Assembly (NCBI GenBank): GCA_001600455.1
Contig: BCKC01000007.1
Coordinates: 2,234,019-2,298,018, forward strand
Direction of reading: 5' to 3'
From: Endocalyx cinctus
Lineage: Eukaryota > Ascomycota > Sordariomycetes > Amphisphaeriales > Apiosporaceae
Length of the DNA: 64,000 nt
Positions 34,825 to 48,393 of the stretch are shown one piece after another. The position numbers and the translations under genes were made by a program. The notes under the pieces are model-generated. The model searched no databases. It worked only from the letters and a program-made list of their open reading frames with translations, and was not told the origin of the DNA. Position 1 is the stretch's first letter; each line of letters starts with the position of its first letter.

Positions 34825-37800
34825 ATGGATCGCCATACTAATGAAGTCGCTGCCATTGTGGGCTTGTCTTGTCGTCTACCCAATGACGTGAATGACCTGG
34901 AGAGTCTGTGGGAATTTTGCGCGAACCGTAGATGTGCAGCTTCTGATACGCCTAGAGACAGATTCGCCGCGTCGCAGTTCTATCACCCCGACAGAAATAA
35001 ACCCGGCCGTTCCATCACGAAATCGGGCTCCTACCTACAGGGAGACGTCCCCGGCGTCTTCTTCGACGCCCCCTTTTTCAACATCACTGAAGCCGAAGCC
35101 CGGAGTCTCGACCCGCAGCAGAGACTAATGCTTATTACCACGTTCCTAGCTCTCGAGAACGCGGGCATGGACTTGGCGAGCTTGTCTGGGCGTTCTGACG
35201 TGGGCGTATTCGCGGCCGCGTCACACGGAGAGTACCAGGACCGCTTCCGGCTAGACCCATACCATAGTCCCGTATACGCAGCGACGAGCAACTCGACTAG
35301 CATGCTCGCTAACCGGGTGTCGTACTTTTTGAACTTGAAGGGCCCCAGTATTACGGTGGATACGGCGTGTTCTTCGGCACTGACAGCCCTACACTTAGCT
35401 GTTGAGAGTATCAGAGCTAGCGAGTGTACTTACGCTATCGTTGGGGGATCTTCACTTCAGCTCTCGCCCCATACGACCGCGATGTTTTCAAATCTTGGGT
35501 ATTGTCAATGAACTGGTGAAACATGTCGAGGGCATCTTGAGCTAACATGAACCACAGGACTTTGAGTCGAGATGGTATTAGTTACTCCTTCGATCATCGA
35601 TCAAGCGGCTATGGGCGCGGCGAAGGGTCTGTATGTATTATTATTAAGTCCCTTGAGCTTGCCTGTAAGGATAATGACCAGATCCGCGCCGTTCTTCGTG
35701 GGTCTGGGATCAATCATGTTGGTCGATCCCAAGGTATCACGCTTCCCGACGGTCAAGCTCAGGCCGACCTTATCACTCGAGTTTACAGTAAAGCAGGTAT
35801 CGACCCACTTGAAACCTCATATGTAGAGGCACATGGCACGGGTACAGAGCGCGGTGATCCTATTGAAGCCGAGTCAATTTCGCTGGGGCTTAGTGCCAAA
35901 AATAGGGGCGTGGGAAATCCCGTGCATATTGGCAGTGTGAAGTCGAATTTCGGTGAGAAGCTTTTCATAGTTCCACTCCTATAATTGGTCTCTAACTTCT
36001 GGAGTAGGCCACCTTGAGTTTGTTAGCGGGCTTGTGTCTGTCATCAAGTCTATTGCGATGCTTGAACGGGGATACATACTGCCCAGCGCTAATTTTGAGA
36101 AGGCCAACACAGCCATCCAACTTGAACAACTAAACTTAAGTGTATAAGCCCCAATTCCCTTATCTCAAAAAGTAAAGTTACTAAAAATTAGAACTAGGTA
36201 CCTACTAGTTGTCTGCCATGGCCCCGAGGGTCACCGAAACGGATATCTGTAAACAACTTTGGCTTTGGCGGCTCTAATGCCCATATCATTCTAGAGAGCT
36301 ATTCCCAGATTTCGACGATGCAAAAACGCTACGAACAAATAAATATACCTAAATTGTCGATAATCCCCAGAGAACGCCTATTTGTTTTGTCTGCGAAGGA
36401 TGAAAAATCCTTGCAGACCCAATGTCGACAGATGGGGGACTGGCTTGAGGCTACCCCTCCAAGCGAAAAGCTTTTCGATAATTTAAGTTATACTCTTTGT
36501 TGTCGACGAACGCACTTTCCACACAGATTTATATCTTATGTATCGACGCTCACTGAGCTCATTGCGAAACTGAAAGCCTACGCGAGGTCTTCGAGGGCGT
36601 CAAGCTCTAAAAAGGCCGTTTTTATATTTACGGGACAGGGGGCACAGTGGCCACAGATGGGCTTATCTTTGATGAAATACCCTACATTCTCAGACACGAT
36701 AAAAAAGGTAGATAAATGCCTGGAAAAACTGGGTGTTGAGTGGTCGCTTCTTGGTAAGTCTCAATTTCGCACTCTCCTGTATAGCCACTGATAAAGACTC
36801 AACTTCGAACCAATAGAGGAAATATCAAAGCCACCAGAGCTATCTAGGATTCACGAGCCCATTTTAAGTCAGACAGCTACAGCGGCTCTTCAGATATCCC
36901 TAGTGGTCTTGCTTCAAAGCTGGGGTGTGCAACCAACAGCTGTATGTGGGCACTCTAGCGGCGAGATAGTCGCTGCCTTCGCTGCAGGTTACCTTGATAT
37001 CGATGCATGCATCGCCCTAGCGTATTATCGCGGTAGAGTATCCGAAGAATTAGATCAGAAAGAGGAAAATGGTGCGATGATGGCTATTGGCGCTAGTCCC
37101 GCCTTTGTCGAACCAATTATTTCCAGCCTTCGAGAGGGACTTGTCACTATTGCCTGTTATAACAGTCCCGATAGCGTAACTGTTTCGGGAGATAGATGTG
37201 CGATTCTTGAGCTTGCTAATCATCTGAGACAGGCCGGGACGTTTCATAGAATTTTGAAGGTAGGTGTAGCATATCATTCCGATCACATGATACCAGCTGC
37301 GAGACAGTATCATGACTTGATTGTAGGGTTGCCTTCTAGGGAAAAACTTGAAAGCCGAAGAGTACGCTTCTATTCTGCCGTTAACGGCAGGGTAGAAACT
37401 ATCTCGGCCGTAACGTCGCCGTGGTATTGGACAGCAAATTTGGTATGCCCGGTACAGTTTTCCAAGGCTCTTAACGCCCTGTTATCCGACGCCGCTACTG
37501 ATGATGTTCTTACTTTTATCGAAATTGGTCCTCACAGTACCTTGAAAGAACCTTTGCGAGGAATTGTAAAAAACTATCAAAGTGGTCAAGAACCTAATAA
37601 ATATGGAGAGCCAGCCTACTTCTCTATGTTACAAAGACTAGACAACGCCACGGAGCGTCCCCTTCGCATCGCCGCGTCTCTTCTCGACCGGGGGTTTAAC
37701 CTTGACATTCCTGCTATCTTTACTAGCACTAATTACAACCTGTGCAATTACCAATTGCTCAACAATCTTCCTCAATACCCTTTCTCCACCGCTAAGCGAC

Positions 37801-40800
37801 ATTGGCACGAAACAAGGTTGACGACGGCGGCACATCACCGCGGCTCGGAATGGCATATGTTACTTGGGCATAAAATAACGGGTACTGTGGGAGACACTTG
37901 GGAATTTCGAAACGTATTCTCTCTTGATGATATACCATGGCTTCGCGATCACATGGTGAATGGCTCTGTCTTGTTTCCGGCTGCGGGTTATATATCGATG
38001 GCCATCGAAGCAACACGATTTTCTTTTTCGGGAAATTGGGAAGAATCCAGCAGCGACGGGTACTGGCTTAAGGAGATTTCTATTGGAAAAGCTATGCCCC
38101 TATCTGAAAGCGTGCGAAATGAGCTGTTCACTATCCTTCGCCCCCAGCTATCGTCAACTCGTGGTGAAGTTGAATCAACCCGGTGGTGTTCGTTTCAAAT
38201 CTTATCCTGGACTAAGGCAGATGGATTCTCCGAGCATTGCAGTGGTCTGATTAGGAAGATAGATAACAGCTATTCCGACGATATCACAAAGGCATCATTG
38301 AAACTAACGAAGGAAAAACGCATGGTTCAATTAATCCGTCACGTAGAATCCAACACTACTCTCAATATTTCTTCCAAGGCACTCTACCAACAACTAGCGC
38401 GCTCTGGTCTTTCTTATGGGCAATCTTTTGCCCAGCTCTCAGGTCTGCGTACTGGAGATAACTCCGCAGTTGGTACGGTCACCTCTATCGATACCCGCTC
38501 ACTCATGCCCATGAGCACCGAGACACTTCTAAAGGTGCACCCTACTACGCTAGATGCCATGTTTCACGCTGCCTTATGCAATCTGAATGGGAACAATGGC
38601 GACCCCCTTAAAGTCCGTGCCTGCGTGCCAACCTTCATAGAGCACTTAAAAGTATCAGAAGGCTTTACACAACAGCCTGGGGTAATATCCAGTGTCTATG
38701 TTCACGATATTCGAACGGAAATGATGTCGCGTACAACCACTTGCTCAATAACTAGTTTTTTATCGGGAAAATCCGATGTAGCAGTCGAAATTCGTGGATT
38801 TCGGGCTTTTGATGTGCATGAGGACACTCCCCTATCATCCTCGTCGGATACAATTAATCCTATGGTTGTCAAATGGCGCGATTCTCCAGATTTCATTGAC
38901 TCGAGCATCCTCGACAAATGGGAGGACACAGATGTGGGACGAGAATCACCTGGCACTGCATTCCAAGACCTAGAGCAGCAAGCATATTACTTGATGAAAT
39001 GGGCATTGTCTTCAACATACTCGGAAGCCAAAGATACCCGGCATCTATCACTACTATTGAAATGGATGCACATGGTCGTAAAAGATATCGATGCAAAGCG
39101 CTACGCCACAGAAAATAACCCTCATTGGACTGATTTGAGTACTAACGAAGCCGAGGCGTTTGTCGACAAAGTAGCGTCACGGAGTTTTCAAGGGAGATTC
39201 AACGCTTACGTCGGCCGTCAACTCCCCAATATCTTGCGCCAAGAAATCGACCCGACCGCCATTCTCTTTGAGACTGACGGCTTGTGGAAGATATATGATG
39301 AGTCAGAGTTCTTCAGCAGGAGCAACCGCCAACTCGCTCAGCTCGTCGCACTTCTCGGGCACCAGAACCCCAGTCTACGAATTCTCGAAGTGGGGGCCGG
39401 AACCGGTGGGTTAACCGCTAAGATATTGCCGATCCTCACGTCCTCTAATGGCAATGGGGGGCTCCGCTCGCAATACGAAGTATATGATTACACCGATATC
39501 TCGGCCGGGTTCTTTGATAACGCTCAGTCGAAGTTCGGCTCGTTCCCAGGAGTAAATTTCAGGCAGCTCGACATCTCGCAAGATCCGGTAAGTCAGGGGT
39601 ATGAAGCTGCTAGTTACGACCTTGTCCTCGCGATGGATGTTATACACGCCATAACCGATGTGGGCAAAAGCCTTCGACACATTCAAAAGTTACTGAAGCC
39701 AGGTGGTGTGCTCGCAATGGTTGAGCTCAATCGGCCCATGCTACATTTGTTCCCATTCGCGACCCTCCCCGGGTGGTGGCAAAAGGACGATGGGCCAATC
39801 TTGGAAGAGAAAGAGTGGCACAGTCTACTACTTGATTCTGGATATACCGGTATCGAGGCGGCGATTGGAGATTTCGTCGACGTTGGCCTTCACAAGATTT
39901 ACTGGACTAGAGCCAGGGATGGAGAGACTAGGTCTATTCCCCCGCAGATCCAAATAATCAGTGATGATGAAAACGTCTCATTAAACCCACTTGTAGCCAG
40001 GATCTCGACGGTTTTCGAGGAAGAAAATAACTGCAAGACGAACTTTAGCTCCCTGGTTTCCAGCCGAGAAGATGTCGGATCTTCAATCATCATCAACGAA
40101 GATGCAAAGCTGCTGATGCATGGCCTGAACGATCGCGGCTTCGAGTCACTCCAATCTCTATTCAGCTATACAGACCGTCTTCTCTGGATAACACGAACGT
40201 CAGACGCAGCGGCCCAGTTTGTTTCGGGCTTTATCAAAACCCTCCGACTGGAGAATCCTAGACTTCATGCTATTGTGCTTCACCTGGACCCGAATCAAAA
40301 TGACCTGAAACTTTCTGCTCATCACATATCTAAAGTCTTCAAGAAACTGTTTAGAGACCATCAGACAGGTCAGCTAGAGATCGAGTTGAGAGAAGCCCAC
40401 GGGCGACTCCAGATACCTCGTCTTGTTCCAGCTGACTCCGTCCGCGAGCTTATTCAGTCCTATAGCACAAGCTCCTCTCAAACGATTAAAAGAAAATTTA
40501 GCGAAGAGAATAGGTGTCTTAAACTAGCGCTTCGTACTATGGGACTGTTTAAGACGCTACACTTCCAGAGCAACACCGCCTCGTGGTGCGAGATCCACGA
40601 AACTGAAGTACTTATCAAGATTGAGGCGACAGGTTTGAATTTCAAAGATATCCTGATCGCCTTGGGTAGCATTCCATGGCAGGGACTTGGAAGAGAGGCC
40701 AGTGGAGTTGTTATCGCAAGTGGAGCGAGAATGCGAGACGACTTTCCGGTGGGAACCCGCGTTTTGCATTGGGGTGATGATCTATTCGCAAGCCATGCCA

Positions 40801-42822
40801 GAGGAAACAAGACCAATGTCGCCAAGATACCAGAGAATATGTCATTCGAAGAGGCGGCTTCGATTCCTGTAGTTTACACAACGGCGTACGAAGCTCTAGT
40901 CAACCTAGCGCATCTAAACAAAGACGAGAGCGTCCTGATCCACGCGGCCGCAGGCGGTGTCGGTCAGGCAGCCATCATGATATCGCGTTGGATCGGCGTT
41001 CAAGAAATATTCTGCACCGTTAGTTCGACGGAGAAGAAGGATCTGATCATGCGACAATACGGCATAGCAGAAGACCACATATTCTCGAGCCGGAATCCGA
41101 GCTTCGCGGACTCTCTCTCGGCGGCCACAGACGGGGTCGGCGTCGACGTCGTACTCAATTCGCTGGCCGGAGACATGCTGCAGCTGAGCTGGTGGTCGGT
41201 CGCAAAGTTCGGCCGCTTCGTCGACATCAGCAAACGTGACGCCGTGGCCAATTCGGTGCTGGAGATGGCCCCCTTCAACAGGGGCGCTACGTATACGGCT
41301 CTCGACCTCTCGCTATATGCTGACGAAGGCCGGAGAGGCCGCTTAAAGTTGACCGAGGATGTCCTACGACTATTCGAACAAAAATATGTGCGCCCTGTTC
41401 AACCAATCCATACTTTCCCCGTAAATGAGCTTGAGGCGGCATTCAGATGGATGCAGATGGGAAAGCATGTGGGTAAAATCGTGATTCGTAATGACCCTGA
41501 CGCCGTGGTTAAGGTACGACGTGATGACCTTAGTAGTACTGTACTCCATCATGATGCCACTTACATAATTACCGGTGGTGGGGGAGGACTCGGTCAATAC
41601 CTAGCTCGGTTTTTGATAGAAAGCGGCGCTCGATACGTCGTTCTGGCGTCGCGGACCGCTCCACCAACGTCTGGGTCTGTATTGTTGCGACAGATCACTA
41701 AGATGGCGGCTGAAAAGGGGGGAGCAATATTGCCTATGGCATGCGACGTGTCCTCTGCTACTGATGTGCAACGTATGGTCACAACAATACATGAGAGAAA
41801 CCTACCCCCTATCAAAGGAATTATCCACGGTGCTATGGTCTTGAAGGTAATAGATCGACACAGTCCTCTAACTCTCTTAAGTTGAAAGTAACTAAATATA
41901 TATATAACTCTAGGACTCGATATTTGAAACGACGACTTTGGAAGACTGGCAGTCTGTGATCAAACCCAAGGTATCGGGTGCTCTCAATCTGCATCACGCA
42001 CTCCGCGACGCCTCTCTAGACTTTTTCGTCTGCCTTTCTTCCATTGTCGGAACGATAGGCAATGCGGGCCAAAGTTCTTATGCCGGCAGCAATGCATTCC
42101 TCGATGCCTTCTGCGCCTGGCGCGTCAGCCAAGGTCGGCCCGCAGCTTCCGTCGCCTTGCCCGCTGTAGCCGACGTTGGATACCTGGCATCCAAGCAACT
42201 TAAAACAGGCCATGTCAATGGCGATATAAAACAGTCATCAGATAGCTTGTATAGTTTCCAGATAACGGGAGAGCAAGTTTGTGAGCTAGTTAAGGCTGCT
42301 ATCAATTCCCAGTCTCTCGGCAGCCAGATAGTGGCCGGGCTGTCCTATAACAAGACAGGACTAGAGAATCATCCTCGCATAAAAGATGCTTTACTTAGCC
42401 ATTTACGTCACGAGTTTCTTCGTAAATCCGCTCAGGGAAACAATATACCTACTCATAATAAAAATGGCGACAGCGCTCAGAAGAGAGGACACGACAGCCC
42501 AATCGTCGACAAGGAAGCGCTACGTCAGGTGCCAAGTCTTGAAGCGGCTTCGAAGATCATTTTTCATTACGTGGCTCGGAAGATCGCGCGAGACATGATG
42601 GTATCCCCCGAAGACATCACGCTAGAGTCGTCGCTGGCGCAGATCGGACTAGACTCGTTGGTTGCCGTCGAGTTTAGAAATTGGCTGGCTGAAGAACTCG
42701 ATGCCAAAGTTCGGGTTTTGGAAATCATCAATAGCAAGTCGATTCAGGACCTCGTAAAGTTAGTCGTTCAGCAGTCGTCCTACGTCTCAGCGTTTTCCGA
42801 GGGTAAACGCGAGAAACAATAA
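34825..42822 (+). CDS. Highly reducing iterative type I polyketide synthase (KS-AT-DH-CMeT-ER-KR-ACP)
   Basis: Predicted 2565-residue HR-PKS that would build a reduced, possibly C-methylated polyketide. Six exons: 34825-35498, 35558-35952, 36008-36141, 36198-36753, 36817-41846 and 41914-42822; every junction keeps phase and restores a conserved motif. KS: Cys182 (TVDTACSSA), EAHGTGT, KSNFGH. AT: starts near residue 545 (FTGQGAQW), Ser633 (GHSSGE). DH: His965 (DHMVNGSVLFPAAGY), Asp1166 (TLDAMFHA). C-methyltransferase: LEVGAGTGG from about 1443. ER: HAAAGGVGQAA at about 1962. KR: TGGGGGLG at about 2172, Tyr2319 (SSYAGSNAF). ACP: phosphopantetheine Ser2511 (IGLDSLVAVE). All catalytic motifs appear intact. 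No thioesterase, reductase or condensation domain follows the ACP, so release must be by another enzyme or spontaneous. Family and domain order are certain; the product is unknown. Confidence 0.96.
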
Positions 42823-43140
42823 TGAGAGAGAATATACACGTCAAGGTGCTAGAGAATGCAGCTATTGATGGTAGAAAAGGAGTCACTCTCAGATAATCAA
42901 GGAATAGGATACGTAAATCATAAATAGTAATACCAAAGGTGTCAACTATTAAATTCAAGCCAAAAAATGAGCAAACAGGTATGGTTCCTGCGATGTCACT
43001 TATTTTGACCATTCACAGTAGAAACCTTGAAGGCTGTCCCAATGCCCCTCCCTAATATGCCAAACCAAACCCAAACTAAAGATCCCAGGCCATATATACA
43101 TATTGAGAACATAAATTTATTAAATTAGTTAAAATTCTTA
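42823..43140. other. Space between convergent PKS and HD-domain genes
   Basis: About 318 bases between two stop codons; presumably both 3' UTRs. Nothing else is seen. Confidence 0.6.
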
Positions 43141-44008
43141 TTACATAGTTGTGGCGTTGCTCTTGAACATGTCGACGAACTGATGGCCCTCTAGGGTGTA
43201 TCCAGGGACGAAGGCCACACCCCAACCCGACGCTTGATTATCTGTATTTTTGGTTTAGTTTATTTTGTCAAGTAAGAAACAGTAATAATTATAATTAAAA
43301 ACACTCACCGTAAGTCACTTCAGGTTTATTCGTGCAAAATGCAATGAAAGTCTCGTTGGTGCCAAAGAATAAGTCATCGTTAGGGAAAGCATCTACGATG
43401 CCGTCGTATATCTCTTGGGAGATGCCGCTTTCATCGGGCTTCGCGTAGTCGATCGCGATGCTGTTGACGACGGTCGCCACGTCGATCTGCTTATACATGG
43501 AGACGCTCGTAGTAGTATGGAGCGCGATAGCGTCCCACACGAGCTGGACCCTATGCTCGTCCCAGAGATCCTTATCGGGGTGTCCCTCGATGAACCTGCG
43601 CGCGCCGTTGGCCCCGTCGACCTCGAACCGGTGGTCCTTCGTATACCACGGGGAGTCGGGTCGCATATCCCAGCCTAGGTCGTGAAGCATCGTGCCCAGA
43701 GCGTGCACCTCGAGGTCGATTGCGCTCGAAAGGGTCTCGTTCGCTTGGATCATGGCGACCCCGTACAGCCACGACCTCATCTGGTGCTTGTACGTGTAGT
43801 TGGTCATCTCGCCGATCAGCTTCTGCGCGTCCCGCACTATTTGCGTGTCGACCACTTGGACCCCGGCAATCTCCGTCATCGGCGGAGGCGATGGGGGACA
43901 CGCCTTCTTCTTGGGTGGTTCCGGAGGGCACGAACATGTCGAGTCCCTCGCTAAGGCCGTGGCGGACGCCAGAGGGAGCAGAACCCCGATAATGCTAACG
44001 AACTTCAT
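43141..44008 (-). CDS. HD-domain (cyanamide-hydratase-like) protein with predicted signal peptide
   Basis: Predicted 266-residue metal-dependent HD-superfamily protein. Exons 44008-43309 and 43241-43141 join through GTGAGT and TACAG in phase 1. The start at 44008 gives a clear signal peptide (MKFVSIIGVLLPLASATALA). It is followed by a short Cys/Pro-rich linker (STCSCPPEPPKKKACPPSP). The HD domain shows YKHQMRSWLYG (first metal His), LGTMLHDLGW (HD doublet) and WDAIALHTT, in the order of fungal cyanamide-hydratase relatives. The last part contains WGVAFVPGYTLEGHQFVDMF. Typical members are intracellular and lack the leader, so a secreted or vesicular version is unusual. It converges on the HR-PKS 3' end and may be part of that locus. 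Substrate unknown. Confidence 0.8.
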
Positions 44009-47000
44009 TGCAGAATTTGTTAGGTCACGTAAAATACGGGAGAAGTTAACGATCGGACAAGAAGCCAAAAATATGAGATGGGAGAGTTGGGTCTTGAGAA
44101 AAGAAGATCATTGAAGATAATAGTTTTGAAGCATAATTGTGTTTTATATATGCCTAATTTGATGAGGCCGGGAAACAGATCCTTCTAATTCTTTCTTTCG
44201 CCGTATAAACATCGTATATGCCAGGATCTTTGAAATTGTAGTAAGTGGACTTCGTAGGTTCTCTTGGGTACAAAGCTTGTCTATGTAGACAAATGGGAGC
44301 GACAGCGAATAATCAGTCTCTGCGGTTAAGCTTACTATCGTAATATTGCAGTCCGCCGCTCCATTTCATAATAATATATATAGGTAAACCACACATCAAA
44401 AATTGAACCTAGCCGGGTTGTGGTCAAGTTAATAATAATGCATCACATTTTCAGCGCAATATCAGTTCAGTTCTGGTAAGAAAGACCGAGATGCACACGT
44501 TCTTAACCCGCCCGTTTACCTGGTAACATTGCGGCACCATTGTCGTGTGGCTTGCGGCCGAAGTAATCTGCATATGCGGATTTCAGATCTAATTTTGAAG
44601 TTTACCTCTTTAATATAAGATATACGCTCTGTATTCAGGTGTCAAGTCTCAGCAACGTTTATATGGCTGGGGGGACTCTTTTCCTAGTGCAAATATTTCA
44701 AATAGGTTACGCATTCCAAATACGTCCAGAATATCTGCATGCGGGAATCGTATCCTGAACTCTAGATTGGCTGACAAAGTCGCAAAGTCTGGCTGCCGAA
44801 TATTTCTGTTTACCTTAGCAAGTTATTAATCAAGATAGCCTGTCAGCCTGTGTCGCTATTTATTTCGTTCTCTAAATCTCCAAGCTGAATATTATATTAA
44901 GTCCGCGACTGAGATGAGAGATTAAGCAGGTTGACAAGATGGAAAGGCGATGCTTCCGACCTCCGCTTCCTGCATCTAAAACTCAAGGCATCAGCTGATT
45001 TTTTTTTTTTTTTTTTTTTTTTTTGGCTATAGGTCAGTTAAGCGTCTTGAGCAGCTGTATTTATGCATGCTTATGAATCGATTATGTAGAGAAAACGGTA
45101 AAATAAAATATTACCGTTTAATAAGTGTAGCTTGTTTAAGACATGAGATTTCTAGCTTCGAGGGTTAGACATTTTTGGTTTCAAGAGTGAGACATTTCTG
45201 GCTTCTGGCAACTCAAATTTGGCTTTCTCGCTATATAAGGGCAAAGCAAGTTGATAATAATGAGAGCATCAGACTAATAAACTGGAACTATTTAATAAGT
45301 AGCGATAGCATCATGTCCCCGGTCTCCAAGTTCAGTTTCAATTGTACGAATCATTTTAAGTACAATAGTAGTTATGCCTCGTCCGGGCATTCATTCCGTC
45401 TTTTTCGGTACCCTAATCTTATTTTTATTCACCTCTCCTCTCTTGAATTTACACGAAATCGGGCCTGATGCTGATTCTTCCATTAACCGAACTGCTTACT
45501 TTCAACTCAGGGATTGCCTTCCCCCCGAGACAATCTAACCTAGTCAATTGACTAGACAGCCATCTGCAAGACTCTCTAACCCAGCGATGATCTTCAATAA
45601 ATAGGATAGAAACTCTACCACGATAGACAACTGACTCTTTGAGGATGATGCGTCTTGATGGGTTAGGTTGATAACTTAGCTAAGCCGTCGTAAGCAACAT
45701 CGTAGACCATAGTCAGAGATGAATACCTTTAGAGGCAAGTAGGAAAGTGATAAACGAAAGAGAAATATCTGCTATGTGCATCTTATGTGTACATCTTCTG
45801 TGGGTATACTCACTCGGCAGGCACCGGGACTAATCAGCTCTCTGCAGCAAATGCATGAGATAATTACTCCACTCCCTACCGGACGGAGACAGTGATCACT
45901 CCGAATTACAAGAACAAGTGCCGAGCAAGATCATGGGGTTTCCATACGACAACAGATCATTCACGCGGTAATAACAGGCGCTAACGCGCTGTTTCGCTCT
46001 TCCAATGGGCAGTTTATATCGACTGCGCCTCGCCTTAGCATCATACCATCGACCGAATCTAGGACAACGGTTCACAGCGATTCTTATATCCGCTTTCGAA
46101 CGAGCTCGGCGCGTAATAATATACCGTCCATGCGAAAATCATTACGTGGATGAGCTGAACAATTGGAGATGGTAATAATGGCATATGCAATCGTGCAGTT
46201 TTGGTGAATACAGTGATGTTGCCATCTTCAGTCGATAAGAGGGGGCGGTGCAATGAATCAATCACCTCTGGTACGTAACAGGCATACACACGTAGGTAAT
46301 ATCTACGAGAGAACATTCTTGATAATCAGTGCACACGGAATTTATTCAACCCCGAGATTGATGTGTGCTTGATTTTTTTTTTTTCAGTAAGACTACAGCT
46401 TAATTGACCCGGGGTTATCGCTCTGTTGAGTCAAATCTACCCGGAATTGCACCGGAGGCATGAGGATTTTGGTAGTATTTTGTATACAAGGTTGTTTCAT
46501 CGCCAAATCCGAGCTTAGTAATTGTAATTTTATCTTCTCTTCTTCGCATAGGTAAATAATCAAAGACTCAAAGACCTCTCGGGCCCGATGGGCTTGGCGC
46601 GTGGCCTTTCATTCAGAGATGGGAGGCTTCAATCGGTATTTAATAGGCTGGTACATTTGACATTGGTCAATCATTTGCGGTTTCTATTGATCGAATGAAA
46701 ACGGTTGCTCATTACTCGTACAATATGGTTCTATGTGTAAATACCATCCCAGATAAGTAGGAGTGTGGGTGATTAGGCGGGGAAGAGGGTAGGGAGGGGT
46801 TGTTTTAAGGATCTAGCACGTAAAAGTAAAAGTTTAGCGATGAATGACCTCCAGGGGTTGAAGCTATTGTTTTGATTTCCGGTTTGTATCGACAGTTCTC
46901 ATCAGGGATTCGTAGAACGAGGAACCATCCGATCAGCTGATGTAAATAAGCAGGTAAAAGTTCCTACGAACACACCTACAACGTCAGCGCTGGGCTGGGG

Positions 47001-47468
47001 GTGCTGATCCGCAAAATTTTATAAACTCCGTTTGACAAATTTTTTTTCGGAAACCTCCATCATCTATCTAATATGACGTTGGTTTTAACGAACGGGGTTC
47101 TGGTAGTTATGATTCATTCAATTGGTATTCAACATACGGTTTTGAAGGTGAAGATTGGAAAGAGGGGAAGATATAAAAGTTTTGCATATTCCTGTTTGGA
47201 ACAGTCAAGGAATATTGTAATCCATAACTCTCACATCACCAATTATTATTAATAACTATATTAAACTCCACTATACCAACCAACAGACGCTGCTTCGGTA
47301 CGACTTTCATTGTTACATTCTCTCCAGAAACTACCGTAACTTCGAGATCCGCCTAGGATATAAACCAGATCTAACGTTTCCTTCTGCCAAGAAACACAGA
47401 AGGCAATAAGAGATTGATACGCCTCATCCCCCATAATAATTCACAATAGTTCATCGCTTTTAAGAAAG
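44009..47468. other. Gene-poor spacer, about 3.5 kb
   Basis: AT-rich, with a T26 tract at 44999-45024 and an imperfect tandem repeat at 45145-45208. No reading frame has family features. Open frames at 45175-45468 plus and 46059-46316 minus look compositional. The right end (about 47.2-47.47 kb) is probably the promoter and 5' UTR of the next gene. Confidence 0.55.
45145..45208. repeat. Three imperfect ~22-base tandem units
   Basis: Units related to GAGACATTTCTGGCTTC occur three times in a row with substitutions (GAGATTTCTAGCTTCGAGGG, TAGACATTTTTGGTTTCAAG, GAGACATTTCTGGCTTCTGG). Confidence 0.6.
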
Positions 47469-48393
47469 ATGGACTCGATGAGAATCATGAATCGATCCTC
47501 ACTAGCTCAGCTCAACAAGAAGAATGTAGATGTAGAAGCAGTCGCAGAGTTGAGACAGCGCGCTTCGAATTCATCCAGCGAGAAAGTTCTAGACCTCCTT
47601 ATGAAATATGACTTCGGTAAATACCATCTACAGTTCCGCAACTTATTAATTGCGCAAATGTAACTAACACGTAACTTATTTATTATAGTCCGACTCGACT
47701 TTTCAGATTGGGAATACGGCGAGCTTAGCTTGTCGCCAAGCCTCGAAAAGGGGGTTCTCTACGCAAGGTGCTGGAACGCACAGACGGAACGGGTAGATGC
47801 CAGAGGTGTGCGCATGGTACCAATACCCTGCGAAGAGGACTCAGATGGTTAGTTCATCCCTATCCTATCCGTGGTTTCATACATACCCCCGATCTCGTCT
47901 TTTCCCTTCTCGCCGATGCTAACACTCTCGGGACAATCAAGTTTCGACGCTCTTTGACTGGTGCGTAGACCAGGCCGGGAAAGCTCTGTGGAAATATCCG
48001 ACGCAGCGCAAGTTTACGTTCGAGAGCGGGGTCTATACGGGCCGGCTCGACTTGGAGGCGCCGACGGAGTGGGAAAACAGTTCTAGGTCACGGGTACCTT
48101 CTTTCTCTTCTTCCATATCATCCGTGTCTCCCACTTCTTCATTCGATATCGACGCAGAAATCCAAAGGGGAGATTACACGAATTCGGAGCCCGCCATACT
48201 TGACATGTCGGATTCTGAGTACCAGGATGACGATTACTTCAAGTTCGAAACTCCTAAGGCGAAGCATCCGAGTATGGATGGAATGTTGCCTTTTGAGGAA
48301 CACATACGCCACCCTTATGATGTTTCCCTAACTCCCAATGAGTCTCCGGAGGGATATATGAAGATGGAACCCGTTCAATGCCACACGATGTGA
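47469..48393 (+). CDS. Uncharacterised protein (252 aa)
   Basis: Three exons: 47469-47616, 47689-47847 and 47942-48393. Donors are GTAAAT and GTTAGT, acceptors TATAG and TCAAG; all are phase 1. The N-terminal part is helical and charged (MDSMRIMNRSSLAQLNKKNV). The middle looks like a small folded domain (VRLDFSDWEYGELSLSPSLE, YARCWNAQTERVDARGV, then STLFDWCVDQAGKALWKYPT). The C-terminal third is Ser-rich and acidic (SRVPSFSSSISSVSPTSSF, SDSEYQDDDYFKFE), typical of disordered regulatory tails. No DNA-binding motif, signal peptide or membrane helix is seen. I do not recognise the family. The middle intron signals are weaker than average, so exon edges may shift slightly. Confidence 0.62.

Noticed and set aside
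43415..44114. Several plus-strand frames opposite the HD-domain gene
   Set aside because: Antisense shadows; the minus-strand model has a signal peptide, HD motifs and an intron in phase.
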